Source of the DNA: Thermosipho melanesiensis BI429
GTDB lineage: Bacteria; Thermotogota; Thermotogae; Thermotogales; Fervidobacteriaceae
Reading direction: 5' to 3'
Assembly (NCBI RefSeq): GCF_000016905.1
Contig: NC_009616.1
Span: forward strand, 682,001 to 746,000
Length of the DNA: 64,000 nucleotides
The notes under the pieces were generated by a model. It worked only from the letters and a program-made list of their open reading frames with translations, did not search any database and had not been told where the DNA came from. Shown here piece by piece: positions 25,766-34,505 of the stretch. Position 1 is the stretch's first letter. The number at the start of each line of letters is the position of its first letter. The position numbers and the translations under genes were made by a program.

Positions 25766-26350
25766 TCATCTAAATAAATCTGCAATAGTTGAAAGAATTA
25801 ATCCAAGCCAGCTTCCCTCATTAGGATCATCCTCAAAAATTACCTTTCCATTTTCCCAAATCTGTGCTTCCATTAAATCTGTAGAATTTACGGTATTTTT
25901 TGGAGATATAACCTCGGGATTTACCCATCCAGTTATTATTATCTCTCTTAAATCATTTCCCACCTTTATATTTTTTCTACCTTCTACATACAAATTTCCA
26001 TATTCATCTACATTTTTAACTATTGCTGTTATTTGCAAAATAACACTTGTTTGACTTTTGTTTGAATTTTTCAACTTATCAGAATCTTTAACGGGCAAAA
26101 AACCTGATAAATCCGCCCCCAAAATTTTAGCTCCACTATTTATAGCACCTAATATAGTGTTTTTAAAAGAATCCATTTCGGAACTCGTAGAAAACCTTGG
26201 AGTCTCATAAACCAGTATATTTACAATATCACCAACTTTTGAAGCCCTTTTACTTGCTATTATATTTCCAAACTTACTATTTGGATTATATATAGAATTT
26301 GAAAAAATAACCGTTGATAAAATTAACAAATAGAGAATTAACTTCTTCAC
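25766..26350 (-). CDS. flgH: Flagellar L-ring protein FlgH
   Basis: 194 aa with a signal peptide (KLILYLLILSTVIFSNS). ASKVGDIVNILVYETPRFSTS, AIVKNVDEYGNLYVEGRKNI and REIIITGWVNPEVIS are FlgH blocks, where VGDIxxI and NLxVEGxK are near-universal. Proteobacterial FlgH is a lipoprotein anchored in the outer membrane; this protein has no cysteine at all, so it cannot be lipidated in that way. It overlaps flgA by four nt and precedes flgI by ten nt. Confidence 0.93.
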   Translation of the reverse strand: MKKLILYLLILSTVIFSNSIYNPNSKFGNIIASKRASKVGDIVNILVYETPRFSTSSEMDSFKNTILGAINSGAKILGADLSGFLPVKDSDKLKNSNKSQTSVILQITAIVKNVDEYGNLYVEGRKNIKVGNDLREIIITGWVNPEVISPKNTVNSTDLMEAQIWENGKVIFEDDPNEGSWLGLILSTIADLFR

Positions 26351-27279
26351 TTTGACACCTCCACGACCTTCAACATAGGCCCTTCAACAATTACACCATA
26401 TACAATCTTTCCAGAATCTACGTTTCGCGCCTTAATTACATCTCCTACATTCCCGCTTTCCATAGCCCTAAGCAGTGCATGTACCTTCACTCCTGGTAAT
26501 TCCACATAACCAAATATGAGCTGTCCTACGACTACATCCGGTACTTTTTCTAAAAATTCTTCAAAGATAGGTTCCCCAACCTTAAAATATTTTTTCGCAA
26601 CCATAGGAAGCCTTGAAACATCAACTGGTGTACCATGTAATGATAATACATTAACATCGCTAAAAACTACATCATCCCTTTTTATTTGTTCTCCGTAATT
26701 AATATTTCTTGCGGCAACTGGTATTTTCCTAATGTATTCAGCAATTAGATTAACGTTAAAGTATCCCCTTATCTTTCCTTCTTTTATTAAAGAAAATCGC
26801 ACAAGAAAACTTCCACCTGGGGACTCGATTACATCATATTTAAAATCATCGTGTGGAACAATAAAGCCATATAAAGAACTTATTTCTACTTTTGCGCCCT
26901 TGGGCAATTTTGACAGAACAATTTTTAAAGATAAATCTTTTGCAATATCTTCGGTTAATGTTGCCTTAGTACTTTCATTAGTTAAAATTGTTGGAAAATA
27001 AACTTTTATGTAACCAAAAGTAGGGGTAGCTTCAATCTGAGTAGCCACCCTTGATAACCTTTGTAATACATACTTTATATTTACATCAATAGACGTATTT
27101 TCCGGAATATAGGCAAGAGTAATGTTCTTTAATGAAGTTGCATCAATACCTGTAAAAGTTGCAGTCACATCGTAAATAGTAACGGTATTAGTAGTTACAG
27201 TAGAAACATCTAAAAATTGTATGTACACCGCACCTACAAAGATTGGAATAAAAAGTAAAAAGAAAACTATGGTTTTCAC
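26347..27279 (-). CDS. flgA: Flagellar P-ring assembly chaperone FlgA
   Basis: 310 aa with an N-terminal membrane or signal segment (VKTIVFFLLFIPIFVGAVYI). The C-terminal half is a SAF domain: VPVAARNINYGEQIKRDDVVFSDVNV, VAKKYFKVGEPI and GDVIKARNVDSGKIVYG-like endings match FlgA. The protein is longer than E. coli FlgA (219 aa), the extra part being N-terminal and of unknown role. It helps FlgI assemble into the P-ring. The start is taken as GTG 27277-27279, just after the gyrB stop, although its AAGGAG site is 13 nt away, so the exact start is not certain. Confidence 0.86.
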   Translation of the reverse strand: MKTIVFFLLFIPIFVGAVYIQFLDVSTVTTNTVTIYDVTATFTGIDATSLKNITLAYIPENTSIDVNIKYVLQRLSRVATQIEATPTFGYIKVYFPTILTNESTKATLTEDIAKDLSLKIVLSKLPKGAKVEISSLYGFIVPHDDFKYDVIESPGGSFLVRFSLIKEGKIRGYFNVNLIAEYIRKIPVAARNINYGEQIKRDDVVFSDVNVLSLHGTPVDVSRLPMVAKKYFKVGEPIFEEFLEKVPDVVVGQLIFGYVELPGVKVHALLRAMESGNVGDVIKARNVDSGKIVYGVIVEGPMLKVVEVSK

Positions 27280-27280
27280 T

Positions 27281-29164
27281 TTATATATCAATCTCCTTAA
27301 CCTGGAGTGCATGTCTAAAGATAAATTCCTTTCTACTCTCAGTATCACTACCCATAAGCATTTCAAATAACTCATCTGCTTCTTCAGCATCTTCTATTTC
27401 AACCTTTAAAAGTTTTCTTTTTTCTGGATCCATTGTAGTTTCCCATAACTGCTGTGGATTCATTTCACCTAATCCTTTATACCTTTGAATTTCAAACTTT
27501 TTGTCTTTCAAATTCTCCTTAAATTCTTCAAGTTCTTCATCACTATAAAAATAATATATTTTTTTATTTACATTAACTTTATATAAAGGAGGTTGAGCTA
27601 TATATATCCTTCCCTCATCTATTAATTCTTTCATATACCTATAAAATAACGTTAAAAGCAACGTTCTAATGTGTGCCCCATCCACATCTGCATCTGTCAT
27701 AATTATTATCTTTCCATACCTGAGTTTTGAAATATCAAAATCATCTCCAATTCCGGTTCCAAGCGCTGTAATAATATCTCTTATTTGTTCGTTTTTTAGA
27801 AGTTTAAGCCAACTGCTCTTTTCAACATTCAAAATCTTACCTCTCAAAGGCAAAATTGCCTGAAAGTTTCTATCTCTTGCCTGCTTTGCAGAACCACCTG
27901 CAGAATCACCCTCGACTATGAACAGCTCAGATTCTTCCATCTTTTTCGTTATACAATCTGCTAATTTCCCAGGTAAAGAAGAACTTCCAAAGACACTCTT
28001 TCTTTTTATCATTTCTCTAGCATGTTTTGCTGCTTCTCTAGCTTTCTTTGCCTCTAAAGCTTTCTGAATTATTATCTTCAAAGTGTTTTCATTAGATTCA
28101 AAATATTCAAGAAGTTTTTCTCTAACAACCTTTGCAACCGCTTCTTGAACTTCTTCATTTCCAAGTTTTGATTTTGTTTGTCCTTCAAACTCTGGAGTTT
28201 TTGACATTAAAACGCTAACTATTGCAACTATACCTTCCCTGATATCTTCTCCTCTTAAAGTATCTTTCTTTAATTGCCCTGTTTTTTTTCCAAGTTCATT
28301 AACAACACGTGTAAAAGCCGTCTTAAAACCCGTTACATGTGTTCCACCATCAACAGTTCTAATATTGTTAACAAAAGAATAAATTTTTTCAAAATCAGAA
28401 GCGGTGTATTGAAAACAAACATCCACCTTTATACTATTATACTCTCCAGAAACTAAAATAGGTTCATGTAAACTTCTAGTACCTTTACTCAAATGTACCA
28501 CAAATTCTTTTAATCCTCCAGTAAAATGAAACGTTTTTTCTATGTTTTCCCTTTCATCTTTAAACACAACAGTTATATTTGGATTTAAAAATGCAAGTTC
28601 TCTTAATCTAATTAAAATGGTATCACTATCAAATTCCACTGTAGAAAAAATCTCAGTATCAGGTTTAAACCTTACAATAGTCCCTCGGTAATCTGTTTCA
28701 CCTATTATCCTAACTTCCGTTAAAGGTGTACCTCTCTGGTACTTTTGATAGTATATTTTTCCATCCCTGTGAACTTCCACTTCTAACCACTCAGATAATG
28801 CATTTACAACCGATGCTCCAACTCCGTGTAATCCTCCACTAACTTTGTAAGAATCTTTTGAAAACTTTCCCCCAGCATGTAAAGTAGTCATAACAACTTC
28901 AAGTGCACTTTTACCCGTTTCTGGGTGAATATCAACTGGGATACCCCTACCATTGTCTTTTATTTCTACACTTCCATCTTTAAAAATAGTTACGTAAATT
29001 TTATCACAATATCCCTGCAACGCTTCATCTACACTGTTATCCACTATTTCATATACAAGATGATGGAGCCCTGCCTTTCCTGTAGAACCTATGTACATTC
29101 CCGGTCTTTGTCTAACAGGCTCAAGACCTTTCAAAACTTTTATATTCTGTGCATTATAATCCAT
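27281..29164 (-). CDS. gyrB: DNA gyrase subunit B
   Basis: 627 aa. GHKL ATPase blocks: RPGMYIGSTGKAGLHHL, YEIVDNSVDEALQGY, DNGRGIPVDIHPETGKSALE and GVGASVVNALSEWLEV. TOPRIM blocks: LFIVEGDSAGGSAKQARDR and IIMTDADVDGAHIRTLLL. The C-terminal QRYKGLGEMNPQQLWETTMD is typical of GyrB/ParE. With GyrA (elsewhere) it introduces negative supercoils with ATP. GyrB is preferred over ParE because of the DciA-type gene directly upstream, a common gyrB neighbour; no separate parE is seen. It overlaps dciA by 11 nt and is followed by the flagellar genes after one nt. Confidence 0.95.
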   Translation of the reverse strand: MDYNAQNIKVLKGLEPVRQRPGMYIGSTGKAGLHHLVYEIVDNSVDEALQGYCDKIYVTIFKDGSVEIKDNGRGIPVDIHPETGKSALEVVMTTLHAGGKFSKDSYKVSGGLHGVGASVVNALSEWLEVEVHRDGKIYYQKYQRGTPLTEVRIIGETDYRGTIVRFKPDTEIFSTVEFDSDTILIRLRELAFLNPNITVVFKDERENIEKTFHFTGGLKEFVVHLSKGTRSLHEPILVSGEYNSIKVDVCFQYTASDFEKIYSFVNNIRTVDGGTHVTGFKTAFTRVVNELGKKTGQLKKDTLRGEDIREGIVAIVSVLMSKTPEFEGQTKSKLGNEEVQEAVAKVVREKLLEYFESNENTLKIIIQKALEAKKAREAAKHAREMIKRKSVFGSSSLPGKLADCITKKMEESELFIVEGDSAGGSAKQARDRNFQAILPLRGKILNVEKSSWLKLLKNEQIRDIITALGTGIGDDFDISKLRYGKIIIMTDADVDGAHIRTLLLTLFYRYMKELIDEGRIYIAQPPLYKVNVNKKIYYFYSDEELEEFKENLKDKKFEIQRYKGLGEMNPQQLWETTMDPEKRKLLKVEIEDAEEADELFEMLMGSDTESRKEFIFRHALQVKEIDI

Positions 29165-29456
29165 TCCAATGCCTCCTCTTTCCTTTTATTATTACTCTTT
29201 TTACCATATCTTCTCCTAATTTTTCATTTATCCTATCACGAATCTTTTCTTTAAAAAACTGGAGCTCTGTTGCATAAATACTTTCACATTCAACGTATAT
29301 ATTTCCCTTACTAAAGCCTACCACGTCACAATGGTTTTTAAATGGTTCACCAATAACCTCTTTAAAATACTCGCTTGATACAGTACTTATATACAATTTT
29401 CTAAAAAGTGGGTTTTTTTTGGAAAGTTCTTTAAAAACTTCCGCTAATTTTTTCAT
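29154..29456 (-). CDS. dciA: DciA-like (DUF721) replication protein
   Basis: 100 aa. The pattern LFRKLYISTVSSEYFKEVIGEPFKNH followed by FSKGNIYVECESIYATELQFFKEKI fits DUF721: helix, W/F-containing segment, then a beta strand LxVxVxSxxWAxEL-like unit. DciA is the predicted ancestral loader of the replicative helicase. The gene sits immediately upstream of gyrB, with an 11-nt overlap, a frequent arrangement for this family. The ATG 29454-29456 is preferred because GAGGAG lies seven nt upstream. Confidence 0.8.
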   Translation of the reverse strand: MKKLAEVFKELSKKNPLFRKLYISTVSSEYFKEVIGEPFKNHCDVVGFSKGNIYVECESIYATELQFFKEKIRDRINEKLGEDMVKRVIIKGKRRHWNGL

Positions 29457-30174
29457 TGACAAACTCCTCAAACTTTTTGGAAAGAAGTTTGGAAATCCTC
29501 GTCTCTAATCTATACTTTCCCAGAAATTCTACAGAGACAATCCCCCTACTTGTGTGGGTTAAAAATATCTCATCTGCATAAAATAACTCTTTTAATTCAA
29601 CCATCTTTTCTTCAACCTTATACCCCATATTCTTTAGCATTTCTATTACATTTTTTCTGGTAATTCCATCTAACACACCTGTTTCCAAGGAAGGAGTATA
29701 AATAACGTTGTTTTTTATAAAGAAAACGTTTGAAAAACTACCTTCGCACACAAAACCTTTTTCGTTCAACAATATTACATCGTAATTTTCTCCTTTATTT
29801 TTCCTTGCAAGAAAAAGATCAGCTCTACCTAAAGCCTTAAAACTTGGTGGTATTGAAAAAGGATCGGCATGTCTTATGTCTGAAATATCTACTCTCACAC
29901 TGAAAGTGCTACTTTTTTCTATATTTTCACCAATCGAATACAACTTTACACCATTATTCACAATCCCATATATTTTTATTCTATCAAAATCCAAATGCCT
30001 TTCTATTTCATCCAAAAACTCTTTATACGATACTTTCTCGCCAACATAAGATAGGGATTTTGAAAATCTTTTAAAGTGCTCATCCAATGCAAAAGGTCTT
30101 CCGTTATATACCCTTAACGTCTCATACACAACTATTCCATTTAAAATATCATTGATTAGAGATCTTTCTATCAT
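29431..30174 (-). CDS. Class IV aminotransferase / aminodeoxychorismate lyase-like PLP enzyme
   Basis: 247 aa of the fold-type IV PLP family. Near the N-terminus is VVYETLRVYNGRPFALDEHFKRF; the catalytic Lys is in PPSFKALGRADL; NEKGFVCEGSFSNVFFI and TGVLDGITRKNVIEM bind the cofactor phosphate. These features are shared by branched-chain aminotransferases, D-amino-acid aminotransferases and aminodeoxychorismate lyase (PabC), and the sequence does not decide among them; the length is close to PabC. It overlaps mtaB by 26 nt and the dciA gene by 26 nt. Confidence 0.8.
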   Translation of the reverse strand: MIERSLINDILNGIVVYETLRVYNGRPFALDEHFKRFSKSLSYVGEKVSYKEFLDEIERHLDFDRIKIYGIVNNGVKLYSIGENIEKSSTFSVRVDISDIRHADPFSIPPSFKALGRADLFLARKNKGENYDVILLNEKGFVCEGSFSNVFFIKNNVIYTPSLETGVLDGITRKNVIEMLKNMGYKVEEKMVELKELFYADEIFLTHTSRGIVSVEFLGKYRLETRISKLLSKKFEEFVNEKISGSF

Positions 30175-31438
30175 ACGATTTCGAAATCACTCCTTCATCA
30201 GTTACAGCCATTATATTAACATAGGCAAAATTTCCAAAATTACCCCTTGATGTTTCATGGAGAACATAATACTCATCGTATCCTTTATATATTTTATTTT
30301 TACAACTTTCAATAATAACCTTTGTGCTTTTCCCAACTAATCTCTTTCTATATTCCTTTGCAACCTCTTTGCTAAATTTATCAAGTTCTATTGCTCTTTC
30401 CTTTTTTACATTACCTGGCACTTTATTTTCCATTTTATAAGCAAGTGTATTAGGTCTATCGGAATACCTAAACGTATGAACCTTGGAAAACATAACTTCT
30501 TTTACAACTTTTAATGTCTCTTCAAAATCTTCCTGCGTTTCTCCGGGAAAGCCTACCATTATATCCGTGGTAATTGAAAAGTTTATATCTTCTTTTCTCA
30601 ACTTATACGCTAGGTTAAGAAAATCACTTTGAGTATAATTTCGCCTCATTTTTTCCAAAATTTTTGTACTACCACTCTGCAAAGGTACATGTAAGTGATT
30701 ACAAACCTTTTCCTCGTTTACTATAAATTTAATAAGTTCATCATTTATATCCTCTGGGTTTATTGAACTAAGCCTTATTCTAAAATCTCCCTTTATTTTT
30801 ACTACATTCTTTAACAAATTCAATAAAGATGTTTCTTTATCCTTTCCATATTTCCCAAGGTTCAAACCTGTAATCACTATTTCTTTATAATCCTTATTTA
30901 CCATTCTTAATATCTCACTTACAACAAGCTCAATTGGTTTACTTCTTATTCTCATTCCACGTGCATACCTGATTGTGCAATAACTACACACATTAGTACA
31001 ACCATCCTGAACCTTTATAAACGCACGTGTTCTTTCAGAAAGAGATGAAAAAACATATTCTTCATCCAAATCATCTGAATTCCAGTATGTTCTGTCAACA
31101 AATACTCCGACATTTTCAATAATACTTTCTATCCTTTTCTTCTCTTTATTTCCTAAAATAAGGTCTACCTCTTCTTCCAATAATTCTCTTGCAAATAACT
31201 GTGAATAACATCCTGTAACAACTATTTTTGAATCTGGAAATCTCTTTTTTAATCGTCTTATTTGTTGTTTTACCTTTCTTGTAGCTTCATTTGTAACCAC
31301 ACAACTATTTATAACATATATATCAGATTCGACCTCTCCATTTACGACCACATAACCCTCATTTTCAAGCCTTTCGGTCATCAACTCTGATTCATATTGA
31401 TTCAACTTACATCCATACGTTATTATACTAACCCTCAT
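30149..31438 (-). CDS. mtaB: tRNA N6-threonylcarbamoyladenosine methylthiotransferase
   Basis: 429 aa, a radical SAM enzyme that adds a methylthio group to t6A37 of tRNAs that read ANN codons. The N-terminal domain starts ITYGCKLNQYESELM, the form typical of MtaB and distinct from MiaB and RimO, and VVTGCYSQLFA supplies another cluster ligand. The radical SAM cysteines are in DGCTNVCSYCTIRYARG, and HVPLQSGSTKIL and MVGFPGETQEDF are family blocks. A C-terminal TRAM-like region is suggested by VGKSTKVIIESC. It lies two nt upstream... of the aminotransferase overlap region and just after the CBS gene in a long minus-strand operon. Confidence 0.93.
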   Translation of the reverse strand: MRVSIITYGCKLNQYESELMTERLENEGYVVVNGEVESDIYVINSCVVTNEATRKVKQQIRRLKKRFPDSKIVVTGCYSQLFARELLEEEVDLILGNKEKKRIESIIENVGVFVDRTYWNSDDLDEEYVFSSLSERTRAFIKVQDGCTNVCSYCTIRYARGMRIRSKPIELVVSEILRMVNKDYKEIVITGLNLGKYGKDKETSLLNLLKNVVKIKGDFRIRLSSINPEDINDELIKFIVNEEKVCNHLHVPLQSGSTKILEKMRRNYTQSDFLNLAYKLRKEDINFSITTDIMVGFPGETQEDFEETLKVVKEVMFSKVHTFRYSDRPNTLAYKMENKVPGNVKKERAIELDKFSKEVAKEYRKRLVGKSTKVIIESCKNKIYKGYDEYYVLHETSRGNFGNFAYVNIMAVTDEGVISKSYDRKISNQ

Positions 31439-31439
31439 C

Positions 31440-31883
31440 TTAATCCTCCCTACTTACAGTATCTAAAATTCTCATTCTTGTAATTACCCCAACCAATCTC
31501 TCGCCATCATCAACAACAGGAAGGATCTTTAAGCTATGTCTTATCATTAAATCTGCAGCATGTAAAAGTGGAGTATCTTCTTTTATCACAATTGCAGGTT
31601 TTGTCATAATTTCAGATACAGACTTATTTGAAATTTTTTTCAAACTCCTAACAAATTGGTTTAAGTCAGGTATAAAAGAGGCAGTTTGTAAAAGTGAAAA
31701 ATAACTTGGCAACGCTGCTCTTATTATATCGTTTTCACTTATAAATCCAACAACTTTGTAATCCTCATTAACTACAGGTACTCCTGTTATTTCTTGTCTG
31801 GAAAGAATCTTTAATACCCTAGAAACAGATTCATCTTCCAATACGGCTGTTATGTCTCTAATATAGAAATCTTTAACCTTCAT
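31440..31883 (-). CDS. CBS-pair domain protein
   Basis: 147 aa made only of two CBS motifs: DITAVLEDESVSRVLKIL...GVPVVNEDYKVVGFISENDI and PAIVIKEDTPLLHAADLM...LPVVDDGERLVGVITRMRIL. CBS pairs bind adenine nucleotides or related ligands and act as regulatory modules. There is no fused catalytic domain. The ATG at 31881-31883 follows GGTGGAG by five nt. It lies one nt after the sugar-kinase gene and one nt before mtaB, so it may sense energy state for a product of the same operon, which is inference. Confidence 0.9.
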   Translation of the reverse strand: MKVKDFYIRDITAVLEDESVSRVLKILSRQEITGVPVVNEDYKVVGFISENDIIRAALPSYFSLLQTASFIPDLNQFVRSLKKISNKSVSEIMTKPAIVIKEDTPLLHAADLMIRHSLKILPVVDDGERLVGVITRMRILDTVSRED

Positions 31884-31884
31884 C

Positions 31885-32838
31885 TTACTCCACCCTCTCA
31901 ATTTTAAACATTGTTAATGCCTTTTCAATGTCTTCATACTTTGGTGGAACCTTCGCCCTGTACCACGTTTTTGCAAGGGCAGCTGCATAACCAAACTTGG
32001 CTATCTCAATTAAATTTTCTGTTTCAAAATATTTATATATCATAGCAGCCATATAAGTATCACCTGTTCCCAAAAGATGCGAATGATCTACCTCAACAAG
32101 AGGTCGTATAAACCAAACCCCATCAGAAGTTACAACAATATCGTAATCAATTTTATAGGAAAGTACAGCCATTTTTACCCCATATCTTATTAATTCTTTT
32201 CCCGCATCTATATAATCTTGTTCAGAATTTAGCTCTCTACCGAAAATTACTTGTTCTTTTCTAAAATCCGGCCTGAGAATACACGGCGAATCTATCTTTA
32301 AAGATTCCCTTAGTATATTATCCCTTGTTTCCCAGAAAACCTTTTTCCCATATTTTTTTGCAATTTTAGTTAAATCCCCGTATATCTGAGCGGGAATTCC
32401 CTGTGAAATGCTTCCTGAAATTACAACAGCATCAGCAGATGGTACAATCAATTTGTACCTTCTTAAAAAATGCTCTATGTCTTCAATGGGAATCCTCGGG
32501 CCTGAAGAATTTATCTCAGTAATTGTATGATTGACCTCATCAATAATAACTATATTCTCCCTTGTTTCACCTTCTATGTGAACAAAATTAGTTGTTATCA
32601 AATTTGAAATTTCCCTCAATTCCGACAAAACAATATCTCCCACATAACCACCTATAAAACCAGTAACAATTGATTTTATACGAAATGATGCCAAATCTAT
32701 AGCAACATTAATAGCCTTACCACCAGGAGACATTCGCGAATATTCAGGATCTAATCTATGTAATTTATCAACTGAAAAATTGTTAATATAAAACTCCCTG
32801 TCTAAAGCAGGATTCATACAAACAGAAAGAACTGGCAA
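31885..32838 (-). CDS. PfkB-family sugar kinase (1-phosphofructokinase-like)
   Basis: 317 aa. PfkB signatures: MNPALDREFYINNF, RMSPGGKAINVAIDLA (substrate GGK/N motif), TGFIGGYVGDIV and the C-terminal HLLGTGDTYMAAMI, where the catalytic Asp is present but the usual GAGD reads GTGD. Overall it resembles 1-phosphofructokinase/tagatose-6-phosphate kinase (FruK/LacC), but with several unusual substitutions, so the sugar phosphate used is uncertain. No PTS or sugar transport gene is near. The TTG at 32836-32838 is used since GAGGTGA is five nt upstream; the earlier in-frame GTG lies in that site. Confidence 0.83.
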   Translation of the reverse strand: MPVLSVCMNPALDREFYINNFSVDKLHRLDPEYSRMSPGGKAINVAIDLASFRIKSIVTGFIGGYVGDIVLSELREISNLITTNFVHIEGETRENIVIIDEVNHTITEINSSGPRIPIEDIEHFLRRYKLIVPSADAVVISGSISQGIPAQIYGDLTKIAKKYGKKVFWETRDNILRESLKIDSPCILRPDFRKEQVIFGRELNSEQDYIDAGKELIRYGVKMAVLSYKIDYDIVVTSDGVWFIRPLVEVDHSHLLGTGDTYMAAMIYKYFETENLIEIAKFGYAAALAKTWYRAKVPPKYEDIEKALTMFKIERVE

Positions 32839-32843
32839 AATAA

Positions 32844-33563
32844 TCACCTCACAATTGTATAATCTTTAGGCTCACCTACAAATTCAATTTTACCACTTTT
32901 TAGAGAAATAAACAAATCTGCAATAGGAAGGAAGCGCTTAAAAAAGCGTGTGGCAACTATTAGGGTTTTTCTGGCGGAAACCATGTTTTTTTTCAAGATT
33001 TTGGAAACAACTTTTAAGTGGTCATCATCTAAGTGATCTAAAATACAATCTAAAATAACTATTTTTGAATTTTTTAAATAACCAACAAAAAGAAGTGTTA
33101 ATATCTTCTCTAAAACGTAAAAATCTGAAAGTTTAGTTTCAAATCCTTTCGAAAGAGTCTTTAAAACACCAAAATCATCTAATATGGAAATATAATTCTC
33201 AAAAGAAAGCAACTCCTCATTGGTTGCAAGCTCCAAAAATTCCCCAAACTTCAAATAATCTAAAGCTTCAAAAAAGTTTGTATCTATATATAAAACATCA
33301 TTTCTCAATTCTTTAACGTCGTAATCAAATAAATTCTTTCCACATACATTTACAGTTCCATCGTATTTTATATCATCGTATACCTCTTCATTTAGGCGAG
33401 AAAATGAACGAAGAAGCGCAGATTTGGAGGAACCACGCGGGCCGTAAATTACAAGTATCTTACCTACATCCAATGAAAAACTGATATTTTCAAAAAGCGG
33501 GATATTGTTAGAATATCCAGAGAAATCTATCACTTCAAGATTTTTCTTTTTTGCTTTTTCCAT
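32844..33563 (-). CDS. Degenerate ABC-type ATPase
   Basis: 239 aa with the frame of an ABC nucleotide-binding domain, nearest in layout to PstB-type transport ATPases. The Walker A is GPRGSSKSALL, short of consensus at one Gly. The Walker B reads IVILDCILDHLD without the catalytic Glu. The signature motif position reads LSDFYVLEKI instead of LSGGQ, and the switch His is replaced (IVATRFFKR). ATP may still be bound, but normal transport hydrolysis is unlikely. No permease gene is near. The gene overlaps a 47-aa ORF upstream by 29 nt and is followed after five nt by the sugar kinase. A regulatory or structural role is more plausible than transport. Confidence 0.75.
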   Translation of the reverse strand: MEKAKKKNLEVIDFSGYSNNIPLFENISFSLDVGKILVIYGPRGSSKSALLRSFSRLNEEVYDDIKYDGTVNVCGKNLFDYDVKELRNDVLYIDTNFFEALDYLKFGEFLELATNEELLSFENYISILDDFGVLKTLSKGFETKLSDFYVLEKILTLLFVGYLKNSKIVILDCILDHLDDDHLKVVSKILKKNMVSARKTLIVATRFFKRFLPIADLFISLKSGKIEFVGEPKDYTIVR

Positions 33564-33678
33564 CGCTGTTCACCATATCTTTCAATCTTTTTTCCAATTC
33601 CTTTTTCGCCTCTTTATTTCCAGAGGAGGTTAATTTTATAAGCTCTATCTGGGATAATATCTTAACGTTCTTCGACAA
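33535..33678 (-). CDS. Putative 47-aa protein upstream of the degenerate ABC ATPase
   Basis: A TTG at 33676-33678 with a very strong GGAGGTGG five nt upstream opens a 47-codon frame ending at 33535. The product begins MSKNVKILSQIELIKLTSSG and is then mostly charged (Lys, Glu), probably helical. It overlaps the ATPase gene by 29 nt. The strong ribosome site and the coupling are the main evidence that it is translated; no homologue is recalled. It may also serve as a leader that couples translation of the ATPase. Confidence 0.55.
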   Translation of the reverse strand: MSKNVKILSQIELIKLTSSGNKEAKKELEKRLKDMVNSDGKSKKEKS

Positions 33679-33891
33679 ATCTACCACCTCCACTATCATA
33701 TCTCAATTTTATTCTACACTTTTTTTATTAATTTTACTTTTAAGTGTTTTTACAATTTTTCAAAAAAAGTTACGGATTTGTGTGAAATTTTTCTCTTCAA
33801 CTAAAAAATCCCGTTGAAAACAAATCATTTAAACACAATTATTTAGATAAACTTTATGTTTTTATATTTATTTTCACATATAAATTTAATC

Positions 33892-33920
33892 AAAAACAAA
33901 GGAGTGCCCATGGCACTCCT
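33892..33920 (-). terminator. Terminator after the exported-protein cluster
   Basis: A nine-bp stem AGGAGTGCC/GGCACTCCT with a three-nt loop, overlapping the last bases of the lipoprotein stop codon. On the minus strand it is followed by TTGTTTTTG, a broken T tract. It would end transcripts of the 33919-38822 gene set. Confidence 0.7.
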
Positions 33921-34494
33921 ATTTTAATTGTATCCTTTTCACTTTCACATTGCCAGATGCTCCCGTTTTAAAATACGTTGTACCAGGAGGGGTTTTTCTT
34001 ATAAACGAAATAAGGTAATTACCAGCAATAATGTTTTCTTCACTAGACAAAATATTTCTATTTTCAATCCAGCCCTTCTCTAACATATTATCCAACCAGA
34101 TATTAAATTTTGTAGCATTAATATTATACGTATACACAATTATATTTCCCGCTAAATCCTTTTGAACCTCCGCTATATTCTTTGGCAACCCCGATTTCAT
34201 TCTAAGGTTAATATTTATCTTACCATCAACCAAAGCGTAATCATAATCAAATATATTAGTATCAAGAGAAATAGACTTTATTTCCGTAATTTTTTCTCCA
34301 ATTCCCGTAGAACCATCTTTTAAAATTATATCAAAACCATTTACTTTCCCTTTCACAAAAACTTTATTTCCATACGGATCTGTTATCTCAACAGGTGTTT
34401 TTATTAAAACATAAGGAGTATTATTTTTTGTAAAGATACCACAACCACTTAAAATTATCAGTATAACAGCAAACATAAAAATCGCTTTTTTCAT
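33919..34494 (-). CDS. Small lipoprotein of unknown function
   Basis: 191 aa with a lipoprotein signal peptide: hydrophobic FMFAVILIILSGC with the lipobox LSGC, so the Cys at residue 18 should be lipidated. The mature part is beta-rich (VLIKTPVEITDPYGNKVFVKG, KININLRMKSG) and contains no motif I recognise. It is the third gene of a minus-strand exported set, 11 nt after the beta-propeller/dockerin gene, with a TAAGGAGGG site before its ATG, and it ends at a terminator. Likely to act outside the cell membrane with its neighbours. Confidence 0.75.
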   Translation of the reverse strand: MKKAIFMFAVILIILSGCGIFTKNNTPYVLIKTPVEITDPYGNKVFVKGKVNGFDIILKDGSTGIGEKITEIKSISLDTNIFDYDYALVDGKININLRMKSGLPKNIAEVQKDLAGNIIVYTYNINATKFNIWLDNMLEKGWIENRNILSSEENIIAGNYLISFIRKTPPGTTYFKTGASGNVKVKRIQLK

Positions 34495-34505
34495 AATATC
34501 CCTCC

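Noticed and set aside
33551-33817. Plus-strand frame of 88 codons near the end of the degenerate ATPase gene
   Set aside because: Low-complexity, no ribosome site, and antisense to the better supported 47-aa minus-strand ORF.
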